From positions 186,001-250,000 of the forward strand of contig JAJYOK010000002.1 in assembly GCA_021796215.1 (NCBI GenBank): a stretch of 64,000 nt of DNA, written 5' to 3'. This document shows, one piece after another, positions 35,551-44,300 of the stretch. The notes beneath the pieces were generated by a model, which was given only the letters and a program-made list of their open reading frames with translations, ran no database searches and had not been told where the DNA came from. Position numbers and translations under genes: made by a program. Every line of letters starts with the position of its first letter. Position 1 is the stretch's first letter. This stretch comes from Bacteroidota bacterium (GTDB taxonomy: Bacteria; Bacteroidota; Ignavibacteria; UBA10030; UBA8401).

Positions 35551-36552
35551 ATGGCCAATCAATCACAGTCAAAAATCGCATTCGTAACCGGCGGAACGGG
35601 TTTCATCGGCAGCCATCTTGTGGAACGATTGCTTTCACGCGGATACACAGTCCGCTGTCTTATTAGAAATCCGAAGAAGTCGGGCTACCTTAAACAGCTT
35701 CCGGTGGAATTATTTCACGGAGATGTATTCTCCAATGATGTTCTTGAGAAAGCAATTACCGGAGCGGATTATGTATATCACGTTGCCGGTGTTGTAGCCG
35801 CAAAACGGAAAGCCGAGTTTTACAAATACAATCGTGATGGAACGCGGAATATTATTGAAATTACTTCGCGCGTTAATCCAACGCTGAAAAAATTCATCTT
35901 CGCCAGCAGTCTTACCGCAGTAGGACCCGGAACGGACGGGAAACCTGTGAACGATTCCACGCCATACCATCCGATCACGACATACGGAAAAAGTAAAATG
36001 GAAGCGGAACTTGAAGTCTTGAAATTTCAGAATAAGCTTCCGGTCACACTTATTCGTTTAGCAGCGGTGTATGGTCCGCGTGACACGGCAACATTTGACT
36101 TCTTCAAAACAATTGGCCGCGGTTTGGAGCCGCTCGTGGGATTCAAAGATAAATTCGTCAATCTCGTTCATTCAACCGATGTCGTTACCGGTCTTGTGCT
36201 GGCTGGCGAAAATGAAAAATCTGCCAATCAAAAATATTTCATTGGAAGCGAAAAACAATATTCATGGCGGGAAATCGGGGCGACTGCCAAGCACGTGATG
36301 GGGAAAAAAGCGCTCCGCATCCGGCTTCCGGAACCGCTTGTGTATGCAGTTGCCGGAACAGTCGGATTCTTCTCTCTCTTCAGCGAAAAACCATCCGTAT
36401 TGAATTTTGAAAAGGGGCGCGACATGGTGCAGGATAACTGGACGGTGGATATTTCAAAAGCAAAGCGGGAGCTTGGCTACTCGCAGCAAATTGACTTAGC
36501 GGATGGAATCCGGGAAACCGTTGCGTGGTACCGCGAAAACGGATGGATGTGA
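35551..36552 (+). CDS. NAD-dependent epimerase/dehydratase, candidate ceramide reductase
   Basis: 333 residues from ATG 35551. Rossmann motif TGGTGFIGSHL (~residues 13-23), YGKSKME holds the catalytic Tyr and Lys, and VNLVHSTDVVTGLVLA is a later family block. An extended short-chain dehydrogenase resembling dihydroflavonol reductases. It is divergent from the SPT gene. In Caulobacter an enzyme of this type (CerR) reduces the ketone during ceramide synthesis, so the same job is plausible here. Other sugar or sterol-type substrates cannot be excluded. Confidence 0.85.
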   Translation: MANQSQSKIAFVTGGTGFIGSHLVERLLSRGYTVRCLIRNPKKSGYLKQLPVELFHGDVFSNDVLEKAITGADYVYHVAGVVAAKRKAEFYKYNRDGTRNIIEITSRVNPTLKKFIFASSLTAVGPGTDGKPVNDSTPYHPITTYGKSKMEAELEVLKFQNKLPVTLIRLAAVYGPRDTATFDFFKTIGRGLEPLVGFKDKFVNLVHSTDVVTGLVLAGENEKSANQKYFIGSEKQYSWREIGATAKHVMGKKALRIRLPEPLVYAVAGTVGFFSLFSEKPSVLNFEKGRDMVQDNWTVDISKAKRELGYSQQIDLADGIRETVAWYRENGWM

Positions 36553-36701
36553 AAAAAATATATTACATCAGAGTAGTGCTTATTAATAATATTTAATTCT
36601 CTATTCCTTCACTGATTTTTCCTGTTATAAAAGACAAAAGCGAAAGCATTTTTTCGGCACTGTTTGCTAATGGACAGTAAAATCGTTGAGAGAAGTTCTT
36701 C

Positions 36702-37865
36702 TTATTTTTTTCGGGCGATCGCCAATATGATTGCCCCTTTCATAGAAGCACTTTCTAGCACATGAAACACTGGAGACAACGAAAGAAGAAAATTCGTGAT
36801 TGCCGGTTGAAAAAAATAGGGCTCAGCTGATGGCTTTCCCCGTGGCGAAAGAAGTGTGTTGCCATACGAATAAATGAGATCATATCGTCCGGAAAGATAT
36901 AGCATAATATCATAGTAACTACTTGACCCTTCTGTTTCCATCAACTCCATCTCAAAACCGTTCTCGGAAAGCATTCTCTCAAGTGTAGAGGGAGTAAACA
37001 TGTTGATATGACCGGCATTGCCAGCGCCGCCAATACAATGAAAACATCGCTCTTTGAGAAGCTTAACCTGAAGATTATCAAAGTTTGGAACCGTAATTGC
37101 AACTAACCCTCCTGGACGGAGCAATTTATTACAAAATTTAAGAGCGCTCGCCGGGTAGAGCATGTGTTCGAGTGTCTCCCAAAAAGTAATAATATCAAAA
37201 AGTTGATGGCGTTGAATCATGCCCGGAGCTACTTCCTCAAAGAAGCCTCTTATCATCTCAATACCGAAGTGCTTGCGTGCTGCCTCGATTGCGTACGGGC
37301 GATACTCAACACCAAGAGGTTGATATCCAAGTTCCCGAGAAAACTTAAGGAAACTTCCGGTGAGACAGCCGACGTCCAACACCGAGCCCTCCGACTTGAA
37401 TTTTCGTAGTAATCTCAAGTAATATGTGAACCTGTCTCTATCTCCTTTGAGAAAATCCTCACTAAAACGAGAATCTATGACTTGCCTGTTCACAAGTTCG
37501 GCGTCTTTACTGAAGTGTTTGAAATAGCTCCTCCACATTTTGTAAGAAACAAAAGGAGTCACATAGACAAAGTCACATTTTCTGCATTGGACGTACCTAT
37601 ATCCGTCCTCAGAATTCCATAGAGGAATATAATCATTGGCTCCGCAGCTTGGGCAGACTCTTAACCGAGCTTTTGGCAAAAACTTGTTTCGATTCTTCTC
37701 CCATATTCCGTACTCGACGGTCCATATTCTCTGAAGCGAATTGACTGACACATATTTATCGTCTATTCTGTCCTTTGCATAGAACAATCCGATCAAAAAT
37801 TCAAAGGCCTTAAGGACTAATCGTGTTACCCGCAACAAAAGAAAGAATACCGACCTCTTACTCAT
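36702..37865 (-). CDS. Zinc-ribbon class I SAM methyltransferase
   Basis: 387 residues. Residues ~50-90 form a zinc ribbon (CPSCGAND...CRKCDF). The methyltransferase core (~150-250) has LDVGCLTGSFLKF (motif I) and FDIITFWETLEHM (motif IV). A C-terminal domain includes VAITVPNFDNL and AGHINMFT. This architecture is common in polysaccharide and natural-product loci for C- or O-methylation of sugars. No glycan genes are adjacent, so the substrate is unknown. Confidence 0.85.
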   Translation of the reverse strand: MSKRSVFFLLLRVTRLVLKAFEFLIGLFYAKDRIDDKYVSVNSLQRIWTVEYGIWEKNRNKFLPKARLRVCPSCGANDYIPLWNSEDGYRYVQCRKCDFVYVTPFVSYKMWRSYFKHFSKDAELVNRQVIDSRFSEDFLKGDRDRFTYYLRLLRKFKSEGSVLDVGCLTGSFLKFSRELGYQPLGVEYRPYAIEAARKHFGIEMIRGFFEEVAPGMIQRHQLFDIITFWETLEHMLYPASALKFCNKLLRPGGLVAITVPNFDNLQVKLLKERCFHCIGGAGNAGHINMFTPSTLERMLSENGFEMELMETEGSSSYYDIMLYLSGRYDLIYSYGNTLLSPRGKPSAEPYFFQPAITNFLLSLSPVFHVLESASMKGAIILAIARKK

Positions 37866-38105
37866 CAGACAGTTCTCCTTAAACGTACCGTAGTTTTAAA
37901 TCCGGTACGCGCCATTTGTATTTTAGCGGTTACTCGGATTCGGGTAATTCCCCCTAGTGATTTTTCCCACAAACTCAAAAAACTAAAATAGTCTTCAACT
38001 CAACCTTTAGATTGCCAGCCACAAGTACTGTTGCAAGCTCTTGAATAATTATTTCAGTATGAGCCGAATTCTGCTTTAGCCCATCGCCGTACGATTTTAG
38101 CGGCG

Positions 38106-40859
38106 TTACTTCACCATCAACATCTGTTTCGTTTGCACATTATTTCCTGCACGCAGTGTGTAGTAATATACGCCGCTTGCAAGCCTGCTTCCGTCAAAGC
38201 TCACTTTGTATGTTCCCGGAGTTTTTTCCTCATCCACCAGTGTTGCTACCTCTCTTCCAAGAGCATCATATACTTTCAGCGAAACGGGGCTGACCGCTGA
38301 AATCTGATATCTGATATCTGTGCTGGGATTGAACGGATTCGGGTAATTCTGTTCCAGCACAAATTGATTCGGAAGCATCGTCGGTGAAGTTTGCACTCCG
38401 GTAATGACATTTGAGCTGTAAACGCCATTGCCATGAGTTGCTGCAACTACCAATCCATCGGTCGCGCGCGCAACCACCATCGTCACCACAACATCCCCGA
38501 TATTTGACGCGCCTTCCTGCGCCCACACAGTTGAAGTCCCGTTCAAACTTTCCGCAGAATATAGTCCCGTGCTCGTTCCAACATAATATTTCGCTCCGCT
38601 GTTCGTCGGCAAAATCGCCGCCCACCGGCACGACGGACCATCGCCGCTGCCGTCGCTGTTTTGTTCCAAATTTCCGGCAATGTCTGTCCAGCTTGTGCCG
38701 CCGTTAGAAGTATAAAACAAGCTCACTACGTTGTAATTGGAAAAAACCACAACAGCATTATCGGCATTCGTCGGATCAACGGCTATGCAGTTCACATATG
38801 GGCCAGTTGCAGGAAAATTGCTTCCCGTAATTTCTGACGGCGTTGGATTTCCGGAGTTCGCGCCGTCTAAGCGGAACACCCTGCCGTCGTCCGTACCGTA
38901 ATAGACTCTGTTCGCAACAGTTGTTGAAGCAGCTACCGCGGAAATATTTGCGCCCACTAAAGTTGTATTTGTCAGTTCAGTCCAGTTGACAGTTGTCGCA
39001 TTTTGAGAACCGGTGGGGATTTGAGTGAGGTCGCTGTTCCGCCACAGCGTTGTGCCCGCCGCAAGATACATCATCTTCGTATTATTCGGATCGAGAATGT
39101 ACGGCGTCACAAAAAGAAACCCGCTGCCGTTGCTCGGTTTCACTCCGGCATAATTAGTATAGTTACCATTCACATCGAGAAGCAGCCGAAGCACGTCGCC
39201 GTTTTGCGTCTCTATATAGTAAGAAGTTTTTCCGCTAGCAATTGCCGTAATTCCACCGTCGCCGCCGGCAGGAAGCTGCTTCCAATTCGTTGTACTGCTG
39301 GTCGAGTTAGTGAAATAGTTTCCATTATCCTGAAGTCCGCCAATTACAACGGCATCGCCATTCGCAGATAAATCAACAGCGACAGAATAAAATTGACTTG
39401 TAAAATAGCCATTGTTAAGAAACGACCACGACACTGTTGACGCTAAACAGTTCGTCGTCTCGGTAATTCCTCCATCATCACCATTGATGAGAACAGAAGA
39501 ATTCGCCGGTGAAAATGCGAGCGAGTGCATGTCACAGTGGCTGTTTTGATATTGCGAAACATCATTTGCTGTAGAGTACCCGCCGATCCATGTTGTATTT
39601 GTTGTAGAAGCAAAGCCGTCAGTCGAGCGATACAGATTCGTTCCTCCGATAAACACGGCATCCGAATTATCCGGTTTCACTTTGATCACAAGATCATACG
39701 ATCCTTGTGAATCAAAATTGCCAACGCTTCCGCCGAACATCGGAATATTGGCGGAACGATCTACCCAAGTTCCCCCTGCACCGGTACCGTCGCCGGAGAC
39801 GTACGTATATTTCCAAATAGAATGTCCGTTCGTTCCGCTGCCTGGGGTTTCAGCAAGAAAATAAACTACATTTTGATTTGACGGTGCAATACCGATTACT
39901 ATTCTATTGTATGAAGATGGCCAGCCGCTCGGAGTAATATTTGTCCACGTCACGCCATCTGTAGAACGATAAATGCCCGCAGACCCGCCTCCATTGCTGA
40001 GTGCTGCATACACAACTCCATTCGAATCAACTGCAACATCCGTATAAGAAGAGTACGGGGAAGATGGAGAAGAAGGAATTACATAGTGCCAACTGGCTCC
40101 GCCGTCGGTGCTTCGATGGATCGCCCCGTACGTTGCAGCATAGACAACATCTTGCGATGTGTTGTGGTGATCCGTCGCAACATTCCATACATAGTCGAAA
40201 AAATTCTCAAAAGTTTGCGGTGTGTTCGTCGCGGTAGAAGAAAGAATGTTCCAGCTCGCGCCGTCATCGGTAGATTTGAAAATTCCGTCTCCCGTGTAAA
40301 ACGCATCGCTCCCTCCACCGCTGGCACTATTTCCCATATACTCACCCGTACCATAGTACCAAACATTTTGCTTTCCCGAACGCGTATCCTGTGCAATGCA
40401 TGTTGCACTTTGCAGCGATGATGATGATGTCGTTTTCGTCCACGATGAGCCGCCATCCGTTGAACGCCACATTCCCCCTGAAACGCCGCCGGCAAGAATG
40501 ATGCTGGAGTTTGCAACATCGAACGCAAGCGCGCGTGTTCTACCGCCTTGATTCACCGGGCCGCGCAATGTCCATGTTGCAACTGCCGTTTTATTCAAGG
40601 CGCGCATCTTCACTAACTTTTCTACCGTGGGAAGAGTTTTTGCAAATTCGCGCTGTCGCTGATAAATGCCGCGCGGAATAGAATTCGTTTTCGGATCGCG
40701 CAACATCATAAACTCAAACTGTTCGCGGCTTTGCAGATCTTCTCTTTCCGATTCATACGCCGCACGGATAGGAGCCGGCGAATTCTTTGCCGGGCGCGAA
40801 AGAAAGAACGAGAGTCCGAAAAAGATTACAACCGCTGTCCACAGTAGTAAACGTTTCAT
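38106..40859 (-). CDS. T9SS-exported beta-propeller protein (BNR/GH74-like)
   Basis: 917 residues from ATG 40859, giving signal peptide MKRLLLWTAVVIFFGLSFF; the frame runs open to 40946. Many repeats of the form IYRSTDGGASW / SxDGGxSW (BNR, sortilin-like blades) span ~90-830, as in GH74-like or exo-sialidase-like propellers. The last ~85 residues are a type IX secretion sorting domain: LEQNYPNPFNPST, then a fibronectin-like fold ending TKQMLMVK. Therefore it is probably secreted or surface-attached. Enzyme activity versus adhesion cannot be decided. Confidence 0.9.
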   Translation of the reverse strand: MKRLLLWTAVVIFFGLSFFLSRPAKNSPAPIRAAYESEREDLQSREQFEFMMLRDPKTNSIPRGIYQRQREFAKTLPTVEKLVKMRALNKTAVATWTLRGPVNQGGRTRALAFDVANSSIILAGGVSGGMWRSTDGGSSWTKTTSSSSLQSATCIAQDTRSGKQNVWYYGTGEYMGNSASGGGSDAFYTGDGIFKSTDDGASWNILSSTATNTPQTFENFFDYVWNVATDHHNTSQDVVYAATYGAIHRSTDGGASWHYVIPSSPSSPYSSYTDVAVDSNGVVYAALSNGGGSAGIYRSTDGVTWTNITPSGWPSSYNRIVIGIAPSNQNVVYFLAETPGSGTNGHSIWKYTYVSGDGTGAGGTWVDRSANIPMFGGSVGNFDSQGSYDLVIKVKPDNSDAVFIGGTNLYRSTDGFASTTNTTWIGGYSTANDVSQYQNSHCDMHSLAFSPANSSVLINGDDGGITETTNCLASTVSWSFLNNGYFTSQFYSVAVDLSANGDAVVIGGLQDNGNYFTNSTSSTTNWKQLPAGGDGGITAIASGKTSYYIETQNGDVLRLLLDVNGNYTNYAGVKPSNGSGFLFVTPYILDPNNTKMMYLAAGTTLWRNSDLTQIPTGSQNATTVNWTELTNTTLVGANISAVAASTTVANRVYYGTDDGRVFRLDGANSGNPTPSEITGSNFPATGPYVNCIAVDPTNADNAVVVFSNYNVVSLFYTSNGGTSWTDIAGNLEQNSDGSGDGPSCRWAAILPTNSGAKYYVGTSTGLYSAESLNGTSTVWAQEGASNIGDVVVTMVVARATDGLVVAATHGNGVYSSNVITGVQTSPTMLPNQFVLEQNYPNPFNPSTDIRYQISAVSPVSLKVYDALGREVATLVDEEKTPGTYKVSFDGSRLASGVYYYTLRAGNNVQTKQMLMVK

Positions 40860-40911
40860 GAAAACCTCATAGATAAATTGATTATATAATGAATAAAAAA
40901 ATTCATAAGCA

Positions 40912-41433
40912 TTAATGCGGCGATTCCGAAAGCCGCGAGTAGCCATAAATTACAAAAACCGGCGCCATAGATTGTGTGGCGCCACGCACACTTTGGCGCT
41001 CTATATCTGCAATGAACGATGAGCCCACTATTAATCCAGGATACACTTCTTTCATCGAAGGAAATAATTCCTTCGATGTCGCGGCAAGCGTAAAAACAAA
41101 ATGCATTCTGTAGATTTTTTCCTGTACAACAGGATTTCCAAATGCTGAGCCGTAGCCGAGAATTGAATCAATGCGGACGTCGGCGTTGCACGGAACTTTT
41201 GTACACGGCGGAACATCCCTATGGGATTGTAAAGAATCCGCCACATCAAGCGTTGAATCAACCGCCACAACTGTTCCGACAATTCGGCAATGGTTCGGCG
41301 AAACAGAATTTCTCACAGGGCTAATAACCGGTTGAAAATTCCCTTCGGATTGACTCATTGCTGTATGTTCCGATGCGCATCCTGCAAAAAACATTACAGT
41401 TGCGGTAAAAATAATTTCTCGACGATGCTTCAT
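40912..41433 (-). CDS. Hypothetical lipoprotein
   Basis: 173 residues from ATG 41433, so that the lipoprotein signal MKHRREIIFTATVMFFAGC starts the protein; longer starts to 41478 exist. The mature part contains CRIVGTVVAVDSTL, a cysteine pair (PPCTKVPC) and a beta-rich domain. No family recognised. It follows the next gene (41483) closely and precedes the propeller protein gene by 52 bp, so one leftward operon is likely. Confidence 0.65.
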   Translation of the reverse strand: MKHRREIIFTATVMFFAGCASEHTAMSQSEGNFQPVISPVRNSVSPNHCRIVGTVVAVDSTLDVADSLQSHRDVPPCTKVPCNADVRIDSILGYGSAFGNPVVQEKIYRMHFVFTLAATSKELFPSMKEVYPGLIVGSSFIADIERQSVRGATQSMAPVFVIYGYSRLSESPH

Positions 41434-41482
41434 TTTTTTATGATGAGCGATGGCCGCCGAGGTGGAGACCATCTTCACTTTT

Positions 41483-42151
41483 TCAATGATATTGAAAGCC
41501 GAGCGTTATTGCAAACCCGGAAGGATTTATGGTAAAATTATATGAGCCGGCCGAATCCTGTTTCTTTGATGCAAAATATAAACGCGGCTCGAGAAAAATT
41601 TGTCCGATGAGAATTCGTGCAAACGCAGTCGCAAACAAGCTGCCGCCATTCTTGGAGTCGTTTTGTGAAGACAGCCCGCCGAGCAGCCCGCCCGAGCCGC
41701 TGCTATATGAAACACTGTAAAAATAAAAATAATAGCCGCCGCCCGCACCGATGTATCCGCGTGTGTCTGCATCCGGAATGTCAAAAATTTTGTAACCGAA
41801 ATTAATGTGAAGCGGAAGGAGAACAATCGCTTGTTGAGAAATATCCGGCTTCGGCTGCTGAAAAATATCTATTGTTTGTTTCTGATAAAAATCAATCGCG
41901 CCGGAAAGAAAAAAATTATAATGAATGAATTCCGTGATTCCATCAATGCCGAGAACAAGCCCGTTATTCAACCCGTCACTCGGTTGATAAAAGCCGACTT
42001 TACCGCTGTAGTATTGCCGTAAATTTCCTGTATCATTTTTTTTCGCGCTGTCACTTTCCGCTGCAGAACAGCTGGACATTGCCGCCATCACTAACACCGC
42101 ACTCATCAACCCAAGACTGATCAGCTTCTGACTGAAAAGAAATTTCCTCAT
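41483..42151 (-). CDS. Hypothetical exported beta-barrel-like protein
   Basis: 222 residues. A signal peptide with a possible lipobox (AAMSSCSA) is followed by strands rich in Tyr and Gly (GGGYYFYFYSVSYSSGSGG) and a C-terminus ending FAITLGFQYH, typical of outer-membrane barrels. A serine-rich loop is at ~155-175. Function not recognised. Part of the leftward group with the lipoprotein and propeller genes. Confidence 0.65.
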   Translation of the reverse strand: MRKFLFSQKLISLGLMSAVLVMAAMSSCSAAESDSAKKNDTGNLRQYYSGKVGFYQPSDGLNNGLVLGIDGITEFIHYNFFLSGAIDFYQKQTIDIFQQPKPDISQQAIVLLPLHINFGYKIFDIPDADTRGYIGAGGGYYFYFYSVSYSSGSGGLLGGLSSQNDSKNGGSLFATAFARILIGQIFLEPRLYFASKKQDSAGSYNFTINPSGFAITLGFQYH

Positions 42152-42201
42152 TGCACTCCTCTCCTCTTCTCCATTATGACCACGTTTTTTTTGACGAACT
42201 A

Positions 42202-42972
42202 TTACTCTCTGCTTCGCAGTTTGGCAAGCAAGCGAAGAATTTCAATATACAGCCACACAAGCGTCACAAGAAGGCCGAACGCCGAATACCATTCCATATA
42301 TTTCGGAGCGCCGTTTGCCGCGCCGCCTTCGATGAAATCAAAATCGAGAACGAGATTCAATGCGGCAATGATCACAATCACCACGCTGATGCCGATACTG
42401 AGAAGGCTGTTGCCGTAGAAAAATGACGTATTTACACCGAAAAAACCAAGAATGATCGTTACAAAATAAAAAAGTGCAATAGCACCAGTTGCAGAAACAA
42501 CACCAAGCTTAAAATTTTCAGACGGACGAATAAGTCCCGATTTGTATGCAACAAGCAGACAAAGCAAAGTACCAAACGTAAGCGCAACTGCTTCAATGAC
42601 AATGCCCGGAAATTGCATTTCAAAAATTGAGGAGATACCTCCGAGCGCAAGACCTTCTGCAAGAGCATAAAACGGTGCGGTAACCGCTGACCAATTTTTC
42701 TTGAATGCCGTGACGAGCCCGAGAACAAATCCGCCGATGGCGCCCACAGCTATCCACGGCATGACAGCCCCAGAATCAAGCGACGCGAAAAATTTATTCC
42801 ACACCCACACCGCGCTGATAATTGTCAGCAGAAGAAGAATTCCGGTTTTGTTCACTGTGCCTTGAAGCGTCATTGTCTCGCCCTGTCCGCCGGCATAATC
42901 AAGCGACGTAAATGTTTTTGAGTTCAGAGCGGGATTTGCAGTTCTCATCAAAGATCCCTTTGGGGTTGCCAT
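42202..42972 (-). CDS. Bax inhibitor-1/YccA family membrane protein
   Basis: 256 residues with seven membrane helices after a ~35-residue soluble start (TANPALNSKTF). The N-terminal pattern and the C-terminal block LVLDFDFIEGG are those of the BaxI_1/YccA-like family. These proteins are related to Ca2+-leak channels; roles in membrane protease control are known for YccA. The family is clear, but cellular function in this lineage is not. Confidence 0.9.
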   Translation of the reverse strand: MATPKGSLMRTANPALNSKTFTSLDYAGGQGETMTLQGTVNKTGILLLLTIISAVWVWNKFFASLDSGAVMPWIAVGAIGGFVLGLVTAFKKNWSAVTAPFYALAEGLALGGISSIFEMQFPGIVIEAVALTFGTLLCLLVAYKSGLIRPSENFKLGVVSATGAIALFYFVTIILGFFGVNTSFFYGNSLLSIGISVVIVIIAALNLVLDFDFIEGGAANGAPKYMEWYSAFGLLVTLVWLYIEILRLLAKLRSRE

Positions 42973-43010
42973 GTCGTTTCCTTATTCGATTGTTATGAGT
43001 GAATGATCTC

Positions 43011-44090
43011 TTATTCCCAGCGACCGGGAATTAATGTTCCACATTGATAACAATGTCCGTCCTTTATTCGTTGCGTAAGAATTCGAAAACCGCTACGCTC
43101 AATCAAGGCTGTGTGACACGATGGACAAAATGTATTTTCAAATTCTCCGGCTTCGCCCGGGCGATTTCCCGCATAGACAAAATGAAGACCGGTATCGTAG
43201 CCGATCTTCGCCGCACGAATCAATGTCTCGGCCGGCGTGTCGTCGGGATCGGTCATCTTGTAATCTTTATGGAATGCTGTAACGTGCCACGGAATATCCG
43301 GTGAAACCGAAACGAGAAATTGTGCAATTTCTTTTAATTCTTCATCTGAATCGTTCAATCCCGGTACAATCAGCGTTACAATTTCGAGCCAGATATTCTT
43401 TTCATGCAAAGTGCGAATCGTTTCCAACACATTCTGTAACACGCCGCCGAACTGCTGGTATTCCTTCTGACGGAATCCTTTCAGATCAACTTTGTACAAA
43501 TCAACCCACGGACTGATATATTCCAGGACTTGCGGTGTTCCGTTTCCATTTGAAACATACGACGTAACAAGTCCGACACGCTTTGCCATTTTGAAAATCT
43601 CCACTGCCCATTCGCTGGTGATCAGCGGCTCGTTGTAGGTGCTTGTAATAATTTTCGCTTTGCGTCGCAGAGCAATGTCTACAAATTTTTCCGGCGTAAT
43701 CTGTTCCGCATCGGCAACGGCATTCGGGTCGCGGATCGCCTGCGACGTTACCCAATTCTGACAATACGCACAATGATAGTCGCAGCCAAGCATTCCAAAA
43801 CTCATTGCCATAGAGCCGGGGTACGCATGAAAGAATGGCTTCTTTTCCACCGGATCTAACTGCAACGCGCCGACATATCCAGCAGGGACATAGAGAACAC
43901 CATCTCGATTAAATCTGACACGGCAAATTCCGTCTTTTCCCGGAGCAATTCTGCAGCGATGCCCGCAGGAATAGCATCGCACCCACTTATTCGGCATCTT
44001 TTCGTAAACTTCCCCTTCTTTCGTGTATTCAGCAAGAAGAGATTTCAAAGCAACTCCGCCGGAAAACGTACGGACAAGTTCTTCTGCCAT
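43011..44090 (-). CDS. amrS: AmmeMemoRadiSam system radical SAM enzyme
   Basis: 359 residues from ATG 44090, chosen because GGAGGTG stands 5 bp upstream; the frame is open to 44153. An N-terminal cysteine cluster (CYSCGHRC, GICRVR) precedes the radical SAM motif CDYHCAYC (~residues 108-115), and the C-terminus has a zinc-ribbon-like CPSC...CYQCG. AmrS is usually linked to AMMECR1 and Memo domain proteins. Neither is in the window. Substrate unknown. Confidence 0.93.
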   Translation of the reverse strand: MAEELVRTFSGGVALKSLLAEYTKEGEVYEKMPNKWVRCYSCGHRCRIAPGKDGICRVRFNRDGVLYVPAGYVGALQLDPVEKKPFFHAYPGSMAMSFGMLGCDYHCAYCQNWVTSQAIRDPNAVADAEQITPEKFVDIALRRKAKIITSTYNEPLITSEWAVEIFKMAKRVGLVTSYVSNGNGTPQVLEYISPWVDLYKVDLKGFRQKEYQQFGGVLQNVLETIRTLHEKNIWLEIVTLIVPGLNDSDEELKEIAQFLVSVSPDIPWHVTAFHKDYKMTDPDDTPAETLIRAAKIGYDTGLHFVYAGNRPGEAGEFENTFCPSCHTALIERSGFRILTQRIKDGHCYQCGTLIPGRWE

Positions 44091-44152
44091 AAGTGCACCT
44101 CCGGTTAAAATATACATCAATGCCGAAAAGTTTGCAACTCGTGAAATTTTCA

Positions 44153-44181
44153 TTGAAAAAGTCGGAAAAATAGTTTATGTT
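44153..44181 (+). promoter_or_regulatory. Candidate promoter of the NSS transporter operon
   Basis: TTGAAA (44153-44158), a 17-nt spacer, TATGTT (44176-44181). The leader of about 115 nt before the ATG at 44301 also holds a TATATAAAAG element near 44243 that could be a second -10. Confidence 0.45.
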
Positions 44182-44300
44182 TAGGCATTTTCACACCCGA
44201 AAAGTCGCGGAAGTCAAATTCGTAGCAGAGCAATTATTTCTATATAAAAGAAGTTCACAGGAAAAAATATTTCTCATCAGGCAACGTAGAAAGGATCATC

